Positions 23,901 to 36,609 of a stretch of DNA of 64,000 nt are shown one piece after another. The position numbers and the translations under genes were made by a program. Under the pieces are notes generated by a model. It did no database searches. It was not told where the DNA came from and saw only the letters and a program-made list of their open reading frames with translations. Where the stretch lies: NCBI GenBank assembly GCA_029204045.2, contig CM055081.1, positions 6,566,192-6,630,191 of the forward strand. The letters run 5' to 3'. Source of the stretch: Tillandsia leiboldiana (taxonomy: Eukaryota > Streptophyta > Magnoliopsida > Poales > Bromeliaceae). The stretch's first letter is position 1. Each line of letters begins with the position of its first letter.

Positions 23901-26740
23901 ATTCTTTAGCGACTTCAGGATCCACCTGCAGTTCAGCTGACGCTGCCTTCAACTTTTCTTTCTTCAATATTCGGTGATATGTCTTGGACTTAATTTTCCT
24001 GATATGCTTTGCCTTCATCTCATGACGAAAAAGGAGGCTACGCATTTTAGCAAGGCGGTTTTGACGCTCTTTGACATCTTCAACAGAGACCTATAGAGAC
24101 ATCAGCACAGTTAGTCTTGCAAGAGCACTACTAAAAGCCATTTAACACAATGTATGCACCAAGGAACAAAAGATGACATACTATGGATATGGACTAATTA
24201 CTAAAGGGCTATTAATCAAATTCCATGCTAGCCTACTTTAAGCATTGTATTACATAGCATTCTACACGAGTAGTTTAACGATCTTTATTTGCTACGTGAT
24301 GATCATGTATCACAAACTTGATTGGCATTCTCCTTAGCTATGTAAACCTTACAGAGGCAAGAATTCATAAGATGCAGCTCGTATTCATTCATAAGAAGTA
24401 GCTATTAGTCATTAAGAGGTTAACATAGATAGATATAAATTGAGCATAGCAGATGCTTCTCGACATTAGTAAAAAATATCAGGAATTAAAGCATCGAACA
24501 CAAATTGTAGATACATGAAATTGCACTACAAATTCAATACAAAACACCATAAAAGCTAATAATGACAAGAAGATGCCTGCAATCCGACACTATTTAGCAA
24601 CTAATCAAGAATTCTAATTCCAAAATATGCAAAAAAAAACCCTAATATTAGTTGTTCCAATATTATTGCATAAACAGCCGCATAAAAGACTGGATATACA
24701 AAGTTTTTGTTCTGCAGTGTCTGAGTCGGCATCCTTATCGTATATACAACTAGACTGTCACAAAATCCACATTTGAAAATACTCAACAAAGATATGTCTA
24801 CAGAGTATCTCAACATCTATAAGCGTAACTGGTATAGATTGGAAGTACAGCACACGTAGATTGGAAAAGGCAATTAAAATAGACACCAACATGTTGAAAT
24901 AAGAGGCAAATTCTGTATTCTAAAAGGATTTAAATGCCTGTTTCTCTGTGATCTATCTTTTCGACAGGAAACTGCTAGCAATTTAAGCTTACCGCTAGTA
25001 ACAAATTTCAGGTCATTGTTTCTTAACAGAACTGCTTCCTATCTAGTTTCTGAGGCACTATTCCAAACAAAAGCCTTTCAGATACTTAAGCTTCTTCTTC
25101 TTTTGGGTCAAACTTCATAATTCTCACAGATTCAATCAAGTTCTTTGCCTCGCCTACTGTTCAACTTTAATACCATGCGCACCTCGATAATAAAAATTTG
25201 GGCTCATCAACTTTTGCCCTAGTGCTTAAGAAAAACTCTGTATGGTCATTGATATATTTAGACATCATGCTTTCTTCACTAGTGAGCATGCAAACTTCCG
25301 CCTACAACTCCACTCATAATACATGCCAAATTATTAAAATTGCCAACAGAAACAAATTTTGAGTAAGCAAACTGGTTGTAGATCCAGGACTTAGTGCTGC
25401 AGAAAACTAAATCAGATAAGGTCCATATTCTAAAGTAAAACCGTTATAACTAAGAAATAAAAGTTTAATAAACTATAACTAGGTTCATCAAATCTCATGC
25501 CAAAACGTGACCCACAAAATTTTCAAAAGTAATGCACAATGGACAATTTACTTGTTTTTTGCCTACTTCTTTCCTTATTTTTGGAAAGATAATTGATTTA
25601 ATTATACCTCGTTAAGCTCCAGGAGTCTCGCACCATCTTTATTATAGGCTTCCACCATTTCCGGATCATGGACTAGCTTAGCCATCTTCTTCTCGAACTC
25701 CGTCCTGGGCTCAAACTGAGAAGCAATCGCCCCCACTGTCGAGAAACCCAAGTCCACATCCTCCTCAAAAATGAGAGTCGGGGCCTCTCGATTCCTCTTT
25801 ACCAATGGCTCCCACTTTGTGATGTCCTTTTTAGCATGGTCATACGCCACTTTCCTCTCCAACTTCTCCCTCTCCACTTTGGGAAGTGGGACCTGAACTG
25901 CCATGGGCTTCCTCTCCAGCTGCTCTACTCTCTTCCTTAGCTCACTATACCCAGCCTTTCCATGAATACTATCCAAAAGATCATGAATACTGATCCGCTG
26001 ATCACCGCTGTCCCCTCCAAAATCTGATAAAGTAACCTTCTTCTTCTTTTTCTTATCTATGAAGTTAAAAAGGATAATATTAATCGAATTCTGATAAAAC
26101 TACCTATGTTTTTGCTCTAGAAAAGCTTGGAAAATAGAAAAAATAATTACCATCAAAAGCTTTTCCGGGCATGCCAGTACCCTCCAGAAGCATCCTCAGA
26201 TGCTTCTTCCCTTCCTCGCCATCATCATCCGATCGGTTAGAGGTGATCTCTTCATCATCCTCCCCTTCATCCGAGGGCACATCCTCATCCTACAATCAAA
26301 TAGCACATCAAACACCATAAAACTCGAAGCAAATCCAAATTTCTTCTCAATTTCTACAAAGATAGAAAGTAAGATCACAATCACACCTCAAAATCCTCAG
26401 GGAGCTCATAATCGTAATTCTCCACCTCGTCGAATCGGCGATTCTTCCTCGCCTCCTCCGCCGGCACCGGCTCTTCGTACTCGTACAAGTCGTCCCCGCG
26501 ACCGACCCCCGCATCATCATCCTCCTCCTCGTCGGAGGAACGGCCAGGACTAGGGTTTTGGACCGCGAGCTCCTTAAGGAGCGCGGAGGGGAGGCGGGGG
26601 CCGTGCCTCTTCTTCTTCCTATCTCCCCCCTTCGCCCTCTTCGCCCCGCCCTTCGTCTTCATCCCCGGATCTAGGGTTAGGGTTTTGGCGACGCTAGGGT
26701 TCTTCGTCTTCTTGCTCTTCCGCTTTTTCTCCGCCGCCAT
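20911..26740 (-). CDS. UTP14: U3 snoRNA-associated protein UTP14 (small-subunit processome)
   Basis: Eleven exons on the minus strand (high to low): 26740-26387, 26289-26151, 26056-25608, 24090-23869, 23402-23070, 22862-22515, 22418-22338, 22241-22161, 22080-21706, 21389-21258, 21093-20911. All junctions are GT-AG and in frame, giving 898 aa. UTP14 acts in the nucleolar 90S pre-ribosome in 18S rRNA maturation. In yeast it works with the helicase Dhr1. Visible features are a Lys/Arg-rich N-terminus, acidic patches (EEEDDD, DEDVPSDEGEDDEE), WEPLVKRNREAPTLIF, KIKSKTYHRILKKEK, ERMTLKHKNSSKWAKR, the C-terminal GWGQW (about 742-746) with KHVIISENIDRK, LPFPYKSREVYEQSIRMPIG, and a basic tail ending KRIR. 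This is the standard Utp14 domain order and length. The 5' leader has a GA-rich tract (about 26743-26768), and a telo-box-like TAGGGTTAGGGTTT lies in exon 1 (26672-26685). Confidence 0.95.
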
Positions 26741-26879
26741 CGGGAGAGAGAGAGAAAGAGAGAGAGGGTTTTGGATTTGTGGGGTGGTCGAGTTCCGGGG
26801 TGCGTGGGTTTTGTTGAGAACGATTGTATTCGAGCTCGATGTAACGACCTTGATTTGGGTCCACGGATTTTAGTGTTTG

Positions 26880-28980
26880 GTTGAGTTAAAGTAGCAAATA
26901 AGTTTTTAAAAATAATAAATAATATTATAAAATTATTTTAAAAAAATTTATTGTTTATAAATAATATTTTTTTGCTAAATTTTATTTTAAAATATTTAAA
27001 ATTTAAAATTTTGAATTTATATAAAAATTAAAATTTTGATATTTTGATTTAAAATATAAATTTGTAAATTTTAAATTCTAAATTTAAATTTAAATTTTTT
27101 ACTTTTATTTAAAATTAAAATAAAATTTGGATTTATATATAAATTTAAAATTAAAATTAAATTTTAAAATTTGAGATCAAAATTAGAATTAGATTTCAAA
27201 AAATAAATTTTAATTATTTTTTATTTTGAATCTAAAAAATAATTTTTAAAATTAAAATTAAATATCTAAAAATAATATTAAATTTTTTATTGAGTCAGAA
27301 AATTATTTTTAAGCCAAAATTATTATTTTGCACAAATTAGACCAAACATGAATAAGATATGTAGTAAAATTAGACGGACTCGGCGACGATACATCTCTCG
27401 GCGCCGAGTCTACTAAATAAAAGTTGAACTCGGCAGCGAATGGCAAAAGTGCAGAGAGACCCTCTCAACTATCTGATATTTTGGAATGTCTCTCCCCTCC
27501 ATTTTTCTTTTTTTTTAGCGAGGCCGCCATAATTTTTTTGTTTTTTTTTAAATTGATTACTCTTTAAACAAATAAAATTAGCGTAAAAAATTAGTCAATA
27601 ACTAATATGATATTATATATAATAAAAATTTAAAGTAAAAGATAAAATTGAGAGATCTTAATTGAAAAAAATAATAATAATAATAATTGAGAAGACTTAT
27701 TACAAAAAAAGTTTATTGTTGATGAATGGAAAATAATTTTTGGTTTAACACAGCGTTTGGTAATTTCATTTTCAAAATCTCATTCTATGTTTTAAAATTA
27801 ATTTTTAAGTTTTTGAGACTCAAAATCAAAAATATTTAAAACTAGTTTATTTTAAAATCAAATTTTAAATGTAAATTATTTTAAAAAAATGAATAAAAAA
27901 TTTATTATTTGCAAATAGATTTTTTTTTTTGCTTATGAGATTTATAAAATCACTTTCCATCTAAATTTAAAATCGCTTTCCATCTAAATTTAATCAAATA
28001 TTTTATAGCTTTTAACCAAAATTAATTTTTTAAATCAAAATTAATTCTGTAAAAATTATTTTTTCATAATCTAAATCAAACTGACTAAAGGCATGTTTGT
28101 TTCACAAAAAATGGATTTTGAATTGGAGTGAATTTTAGATTAGAATTGAAGTTTTTAGGTAAAAACTATTTCTCCTCATTTGTTTTTATAATTATAAAAG
28201 TAGAGTTTTTTCAATTCAGTTGTTCACTTGTTTGTTTGGTAAAAAATGAATATTGTAAAAATTATAATTTATATATAAATAAAAAATAACTTAATAAATA
28301 ATAAAATATATTATAATAAATAAAAAAAATTATATAGTTATATTTTTTATATAATTAAAAATTATAATCGAAAATAACTAAAGTAAAATTTTTTACGCAT
28401 AAATTATAATAATACAATAATAAAATTATAGAGTAAAAAAATATTAATACTCAACTAATTAAAATTTTATCCAAGTGTAAATGGACAAACTAAATAAAAA
28501 GAAATATTAAAATCTAAATAATTAATTCTAATTATATTTTAACTATATAAACTAAATAAAAAATAATTAATATCATATTTAAATATATCTAGTATTATCA
28601 TTTATAGTATTTTATTATTATTTTTTTTTAAAAAAAAAAATTACTATAATTAGTTTCGATCCGATCAATTAGACTGTTTTGAATATTTCGAATTTGAACT
28701 GTAATTTTATTACTATAAATCTAACAATAAAAATAAATATTTATGATGTAAAATAATTTTATACCTATTCACTTTCAATTAAACAAATAAACCTTATTTA
28801 TGATGTAAAATAATTTTGAACCACCCAGTTTGTGCACTAGACACACATGTGAGCGACTCAAATTTAATCGTCTACATTTATTGTTTACATTTAATTGTGT
28901 ATAAGACAAAATACTAAAGTTTTTTTTATTTTATTTTGATGTGAAATACATATATGTAAATTTAATAAAATTAATGGAAA
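26880..28980. other. very AT-rich intergenic DNA
   Basis: Low-complexity A/T sequence with repeated AAATTTAAA-like words. Only 27360-27440 has mixed composition (ACTCGGCGACG...), a probable repeat remnant. No gene was seen. Confidence 0.6.
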
Positions 28981-29019
28981 TATCTACGTTAATAGGTATA
29001 CTGAGCTATCACTTTGGTC

Positions 29020-29215
29020 GCGGATCACGTGATCACGTACAGTGAAATGCCACGTGGCGCCACGGCAGAGGAGGCGGCTCCCTTGAAATGTCCAATCTTA
29101 TCCGCACAGATGGGCCCCACTCACCTGTGCCACGTCATTATCTCAGATCCACACCAACGGCCGAGATCTCTCAATCGTACGCCCGTTCTACACTCATTAA
29201 TAGGTAGAAAATGTC
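29020..29215. promoter_or_regulatory. orphan cluster of G-box/ABRE-type motifs
   Basis: Mixed-composition DNA in an AT desert holds CACGTG at 29026-29031 and 29051-29056, ATCACGTA beside the first, GTGCCACGTCAT near 29127-29138, and TGGGCCCCAC (TCP-like) at 29111-29120. The motif density looks like a stress-type promoter, but no coding exon follows within 1.5 kb. Confidence 0.35.
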
Positions 29216-29229
29216 TCAGAAACCCGTCA

Positions 29230-30900
<1,671 letters not shown>

Positions 30901-31121
30901 CGATGTACTTGTCATAAATTTTTTTTTCACTAATTTCACTCGGGGTAATTTTCAACGTTCAAATAGTCGGGGGGTCTCAAATACATTTTCACACTATATA
31001 TATCTCTCCACACTCCTTCATCAAGCTTCTTCTTCTCCTTCCCCATCCACATCTCTCTCTCACTGTACGCCATTGCCGAGCTCTCCTCCCTACGGGCTCT
31101 CTCGTAAATAACTCGAAGTCC

Positions 31122-32722
31122 ATGGGCCTTCTCGACAAGCTCTGGGATGACACCGTTGCTGGACCACGCCCCGACACCGGGCTGAGCCGCCTCCGCAAAC
31201 CTTCCTCTCCGTCCTCCTCCTCCGTCGTCCCCAGCCCTAACGCCGTTAAAGGTCCGTTAACTCCCCCCGAAACCCTAACCTCCCCCGCTTCCCCCCTCAT
31301 CCTGCGCCGTTGGATCCGGGACGATCGGGGATCGGACGGGTTAGATCTGATATAGGGTTTCGTTCGCGGTCGCAGATGCTTCGGCAGCGGCGGAGGCGGC
31401 GCCGAGGGTGACGCGGAGCATCATGATCAAGCGGCCGTCGCCGGCGTCGGCGGGGTGCCTGTCGCCGACGGGGTGCGGGACGCCGCCGCCGTCTCCGTCT
31501 CCGGCAGGGTCGACGCCGCCGCTATCGCCGTTCGCAGGTGAGGGTTTTCGGATTCGTCTCGTTCTCTTACCAGTACAAGAGTAGCTAGGGTTAGGGTTTA
31601 TTCGCATTTCGTGTGTCCATGATTTTAGTAGTTAGATTTTATTAGGTAGGTGGACTGTGACCGTGATTTCAACTATGGATGGTGGAGATCGTTAGATGGT
31701 AGAATAGTAGAGAAAGGTCTCGAATTGTTTATATTATATTATTATATAGAGTTACTAATGGGCCGGTCCAATATGACTCCAGTCCATGTAGATTAAAAAT
31801 TGGGCAATTAGTGGATAAGTACGGCACATATATGGTCATTACATGTTTGTTTTGAGGCCTTTTAAAAGCAAGCCCGGTGTTACCGGTGCATTTTTGTGTG
31901 CAGCGATTTCTCGTGCGCACGGGGTCATCCTGTGGCTCATTAGTGGTGGGATGCATCTGATGCGTCCACGATGAATGACTCGGATGCATTTCGCTGCTGA
32001 TGAGCGATGGAATGATCTCGTGTCCAGAATATTGCTACAAATAGGTCCCTCTTAAAATCCAACTCAATAATATAAATATCGACAACTACTATAGCAATGC
32101 AATGTGAAATGTTAAATGTTGATCCAGGGCTGAGTCGGTGAATGTTTAAAATATACAGTATTATTAACAGAACTACTTTTACTCGTTGAGTTGAAGAGGA
32201 TGAGGATTGAAATGTTAAATGTTGATGATCTAGAGCGGAGCCGGCGAATGTTTAAAATGTGCAGTATTATTACCAGAATTATTTTTACTATTGACAGCTA
32301 AATATATTGAATCTCGTTGATCGATGAATGTAACATCTGTCCTGTAAAACATACTTATGTAAAGAATTTCGAACCTTCTTTAACTTAATGGAGTATTAAT
32401 AGATTAATACTCCATTTGGAAACTAAAATTTATCGAGTAACATCTGCGCCATGAAACAACATTATGGGAAATTATTGACCCTAATAGCTTTATCTCCTTG
32501 TCAAATGAACCCCACTTAATGCTTTTATATTTGATAAACATTCGATTAACCTGTATAATGATACATGTCTTATTGCTAATAGCATTGCTATGACCTAAAG
32601 CAAGAAGCTTATGATTGTAATCCTCAGGGGGTGGCCGGTTTAGGAGGAAATCTTTATCGGATGCATATGAGAGAGTAGGAGGATTTGGGCCTAAGAACCC
32701 TGCTCCTCCTTTTGATGTTTAA
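31122..32722 (+). CDS. dormancy/auxin-associated (DRM1/ARP) family protein
   Basis: Exons 31122-31251, 31376-31537, 32628-32722 join in frame to 128 aa. The N-terminus MGLLDKLWDDTVAGPRPD..LSRLRK is the family signature. The middle is Pro/Ser-rich (TPPPSPSPAGSTPPLSPF), and the C-terminus reads GGGRFRRKSLSDAYERVGG. These small, probably disordered proteins were named for transcripts high in dormant tissue and repressed by auxin; no biochemical role is established. A TATA-like run (CTATATATATCTC, about 30992-31005) sits about 120 bp upstream of the ATG. Exon 2 is very GC-rich. Intron 2 carries two copies of an approximately 75-bp direct repeat (32107-32181 and 32209-32288). Confidence 0.88.
32107..32288 (+). 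repeat. direct repeat in DRM1-like intron 2
   Basis: The AAATGTTAAATGTTGAT...GAATGTTTAAAATRTRCAGTATTATT block is present at 32107-32181 and again at about 32209-32288 with several substitutions, so it is an older duplication. Confidence 0.75.
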
Positions 32723-33484
32723 GCTCTCTACTAAACATTATTGAGAGCGCGAAAGATCGAAGAGAGCGAGCGAGCGAGAAAGAAGGGATGAAGTAGCATA
32801 GTTTTCGATCTTTTTTGCTTGTCATGTAGAAGTAAGTATGTTTAAACTTAGATGTATGTTAGTAGGGAGGAAGTATGATAGGTGTTGGTGGTAGGTGTTG
32901 GACTGGGCCCTTTAATAACTGGTGTGTTTGCTCTTGTTAGGTATATATATATATATATATATTTGTTGTAATGTGTTCTTTGTATATATATTCAAGTGGA
33001 TGGAGTTGGTGGGTTGTCTTTGTAACTTTGGTGTTAAATGTATCTCATCATGATGTTTGTTAGCAGTGTTTTAGATCTTGATATAAGATCAATGAATCCA
33101 TAGTTGTTGTTCTCTGTATGTCATATAGCTGATGCCAAAATTTTAGGAGTAAAAAGTATGAAGTTTAGTTGTGGTTGTCATTGTTAAGCTCAATTAATGA
33201 ACTAATGTGTTCTTTAGAGTTATCCTTTTCGACTCAGGTTCTCATATTTTACTCCTAAAGTTACTAATTCTATGCATTTTGCTTCACTGTGAGTTTCTTT
33301 AATTAACAAACTGGTGTTTTTATCAATCCAAACCCTTCTTACTTTATTTTTTTTTTAAAAAAAGAAAAAACTATTTGAATTAGTTTTGCAATATTTTCAA
33401 ACATTTAGCAAAGAGAGTGATACTAGACTTTACCTCTCTAGAGGAGCATCTGTTTCATTAGAGTAGTTCTAATATCCACTTCAG

Positions 33485-33529
<45 letters not shown>

Positions 33530-33583
33530 CCAAAATCCAATAGCTATATATATATAATATTTTCTGATATTAAATTAATTTTT
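32723..33583. other. 3' flank of the DRM1-like gene and intergenic DNA
   Basis: It includes the likely 3' UTR, a short (AT)n tract (about 32942-32963), and an exceptionally long A-tract (about 33485-33528) that may be a retroposon tail. No gene was seen. Confidence 0.5.
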
Positions 33584-33753
33584 GGAAAATGCTAGATGTA
33601 CACCCCAAATGGGGTGTACATCTTACACCCACCCCATCCTAGGGGTGGGTGAATTTCACTCGTCACATCGAGTGACGAGTGGATGAATACCCATCTTAGG
33701 ATGGATGGGTGCAGGATGTACACCCTATTTGGGGTGTACACCTAGCACTTCTC
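33584..33753. mobile_element. multi-hairpin MITE, copy B (170 bp)
   Basis: Ends GGAAAATGCTAG and CTAGCACTTCTC are flanked by perfect 9-bp TSDs TTAATTTTT (33575-33583 and 33754-33762). Terminal hairpins GTACACCCC...GGGGTGTAC occur at both sides. The central hairpin is CACTCGTCAC-ATCGA-GTGACGAGTG (33657-33681), with different bases from the other copies but perfect pairing. Confidence 0.87.
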
Positions 33754-33762
33754 TTAATTTTT

Positions 33763-34482
33763 TTGTGGTTATGATTGGCTGTCAGTAATTTCGTAGCTAT
33801 CAGAGGTGAAGTCACATATAAAGGGGTATCTCATTTATAATTTTTCACTTTTGTCGAAAATAAATATAACGATTCCCTAGTATTAATACTCGCTAACACT
33901 AAAATGTTCAAGTTTAATTTTTAGTATTAAAATTTTTAATTCTTATATTTTTTACTTTTTTTTTATATTTAATGTAAAGTTATTGGAGGTTCACAAAAAT
34001 AATTTGGTGTGTGAAATAGATTTCATATTGTCCCTATCTTTTCTTCTGTTAAGATCTTAGGAGGACGTCAGGATCTCCCTGGGACGGTCCAATAGCTCAT
34101 ATTGGATGGTAAACAAGATTATAATTTGAAATATAAATATTATATATATGCTAACACTAATAATTAGATTAAAGTATTTTGTAAGAATAATTCAGCTTAA
34201 TAAATTATTAGTACTAGTGGTAGAGCGGGTTGGAATTTTACTATCCGACGTGGATTCAGACCTCAAACTAGAATATTTTTCGGATTCCGTTTCTTATTCG
34301 GTTCGATATAGTTCTTCGGATTATCTGGATTATCTAAATTCTAAACTTCATATATTTTCTTCATGGTTGCATCCTCTTTAAATCTATCCTTAATATTATT
34401 TTTTTTCAGAATTTCTAAGTGTTTTTTATTTTTAAATTTTTTTGCTAATTAAATCTATTTTTAGTATTAAACGGATAAGAAG

Positions 34483-34564
<82 letters not shown>

Positions 34565-36469
34565 TTTTTTATTTTGCTTTTAATTCAATATATCTTTTAA
34601 ATGTTAAATTCATATTCATATCCGTTTAATATCCGAATCCGTTTGTTTTTATTGAATATGGATTTAAATTTTAGTATTTGGCCAATTATCTAAATTTGCA
34701 TCCTGACCTGACATAGGAATATGGATATCCGATCGTTATAATTAATTAAACTTAATAGATAGTGTAATATAGTTTCAGTAAAACCATGCATTTTGATTTT
34801 TCTATATATACCCGCAAATTCGCAGGTATAAATTTTAATTTTTTTTTAAAAAAAAATATTATAGATAAAACGAATGGGTACTATTAAATTATGAATTTGT
34901 TTAGACAATCCATGTTGGTATGTAGGCTAACTAAAATTTTGTTAATAAATTTTATCCATATTGATATGATCTTCGGGTATAATAACTTATCCGTGATTTA
35001 TCCTATTCATCTGTTTGTCAAATTTAATTTTGACTTTAATGAAACGTATTTTAAAGAAACAAATAACCAGAAAATAACATAAGATGTCAGTGGAAGTCAA
35101 GTTGGAAGTCAAGTTCAAGTGAACTTCTCTTCCACCTGCTTTCTCACTTACATTAGAACAAATTGGATGGTTTGCTACAATTTCCCTTCTTTTTTTTCTT
35201 TTTTTTTTTTTTTTTTGTTGTTTTTTTCTTTCTTGTGGGACTCTTTTAAGACCACAATTGCTAAAAGAAAAATGCATGGAGCCCCTTCAACTATATAGGA
35301 TCCTTCGTGTTAACCATTGATTTCAAAAGTTCGTAACTAATTTACTTAAAGCGTACAGATACAACGCTAATCGGTCTCAATCGGATTTAAATTATCTGGA
35401 CGTTATGTCTATTGTTTGATCACTTGTCGTTAGATCTATTGTGGATCACAACTCCACTCAACATATTGATCTTATTCAACTGAACTTATTAATTTTCTAA
35501 ATTTATTATTACGGAATAGAAAATTAATTTATTTTTAATTTATAAATAAATAGCTAACACTACATACCGATCTGAAATAGACTCTCGACTTCAATCGGCA
35601 CTTCTTTTACTTTTTATTTTTCTACTTAAATTCTTTTCCTGCTCAATCAGCTATTAGCCGTTAATTTACTCAATTTGCTTTAAAACCATTGAATTTAATA
35701 AAATCATCAATTTATTTGAGTACAATTAGTTAATTCTAAAACATTAAAAAAAAAAAATTAAAAAAAAATTGCAAGCAAAAAAGTAAAATTTTAGTAGGGG
35801 ATTTCCGGATGGCCTTAGTTGAAAAGATGTACATAAATCTTCAAAAAAGGTTCCCAATTGGCTGAGAATACAGTAATTCTAATTTTTGTATCTATGAATT
35901 TTATTATTTTATATAGGAGCAAAAGTGTATGCTTTAATTTTTATTTATTTTTTTAAAAGAAAAAAATAACATACTATCCGCGATATTTATGAAAATAAAT
36001 TTAGCAAGAATTTTCATTTGTTATTTGCGTGCGTCGAAGTGTCGCTTGAGATAGGAATGTTGTAGGTGTGTTGTGTAAAACTAAAAGTAGATTCTCAAAT
36101 TCAAATTCACTACTACTTCTTGAGTTAGAGTTAGAGTGGGAAACTCATTTTAACTTTTCGCCCAGTCAAATAATTTTTACTAGTATTTCAATTAAGTATA
36201 CAATTTTTTTATTTCGGACTGAAGAAAAATCTCTAGTGTGATGATATGGACGTTGAAAATATTAAATTTTTTATTTTAGAAATTTGAAAAAATTAAAAAA
36301 ACTCTTTGAATCTTTCTTGTTTTAATATTATAAAATGGCAATTGCATCTTAATTTTTCTCACTCTGTGACAAAACTCAAAAGGGGAGACTTAACCTCTGC
36401 ACGGAAAAGTACCATCCGATTCAATAGTGATAAAATATTATTTTTATATATATTGATCTGTTGACATGC
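33763..36469. other. AT-rich intergenic DNA
   Basis: No gene was seen. A long (AT)n tract lies at about 34486-34561. On both sides are words such as ATTCGGTTCG, ATCCGAATCC and GGATATCCGATCG that resemble a hAT-type repeat. A T-run with ORF-less CT-rich sequence lies at about 35186-35235. Confidence 0.45.
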
Positions 36470-36478
36470 ATGCATGAT

Positions 36479-36574
36479 TTTTTTTTTTTTTTGAGAGAAA
36501 GGCAGCATGCTGCCGCTTCATTCAATGCAAGAGTGAATTAAGCTACAAGAGAGAAGGCAACTAGGCCCCCGAAG

Positions 36575-36609
<35 letters not shown>

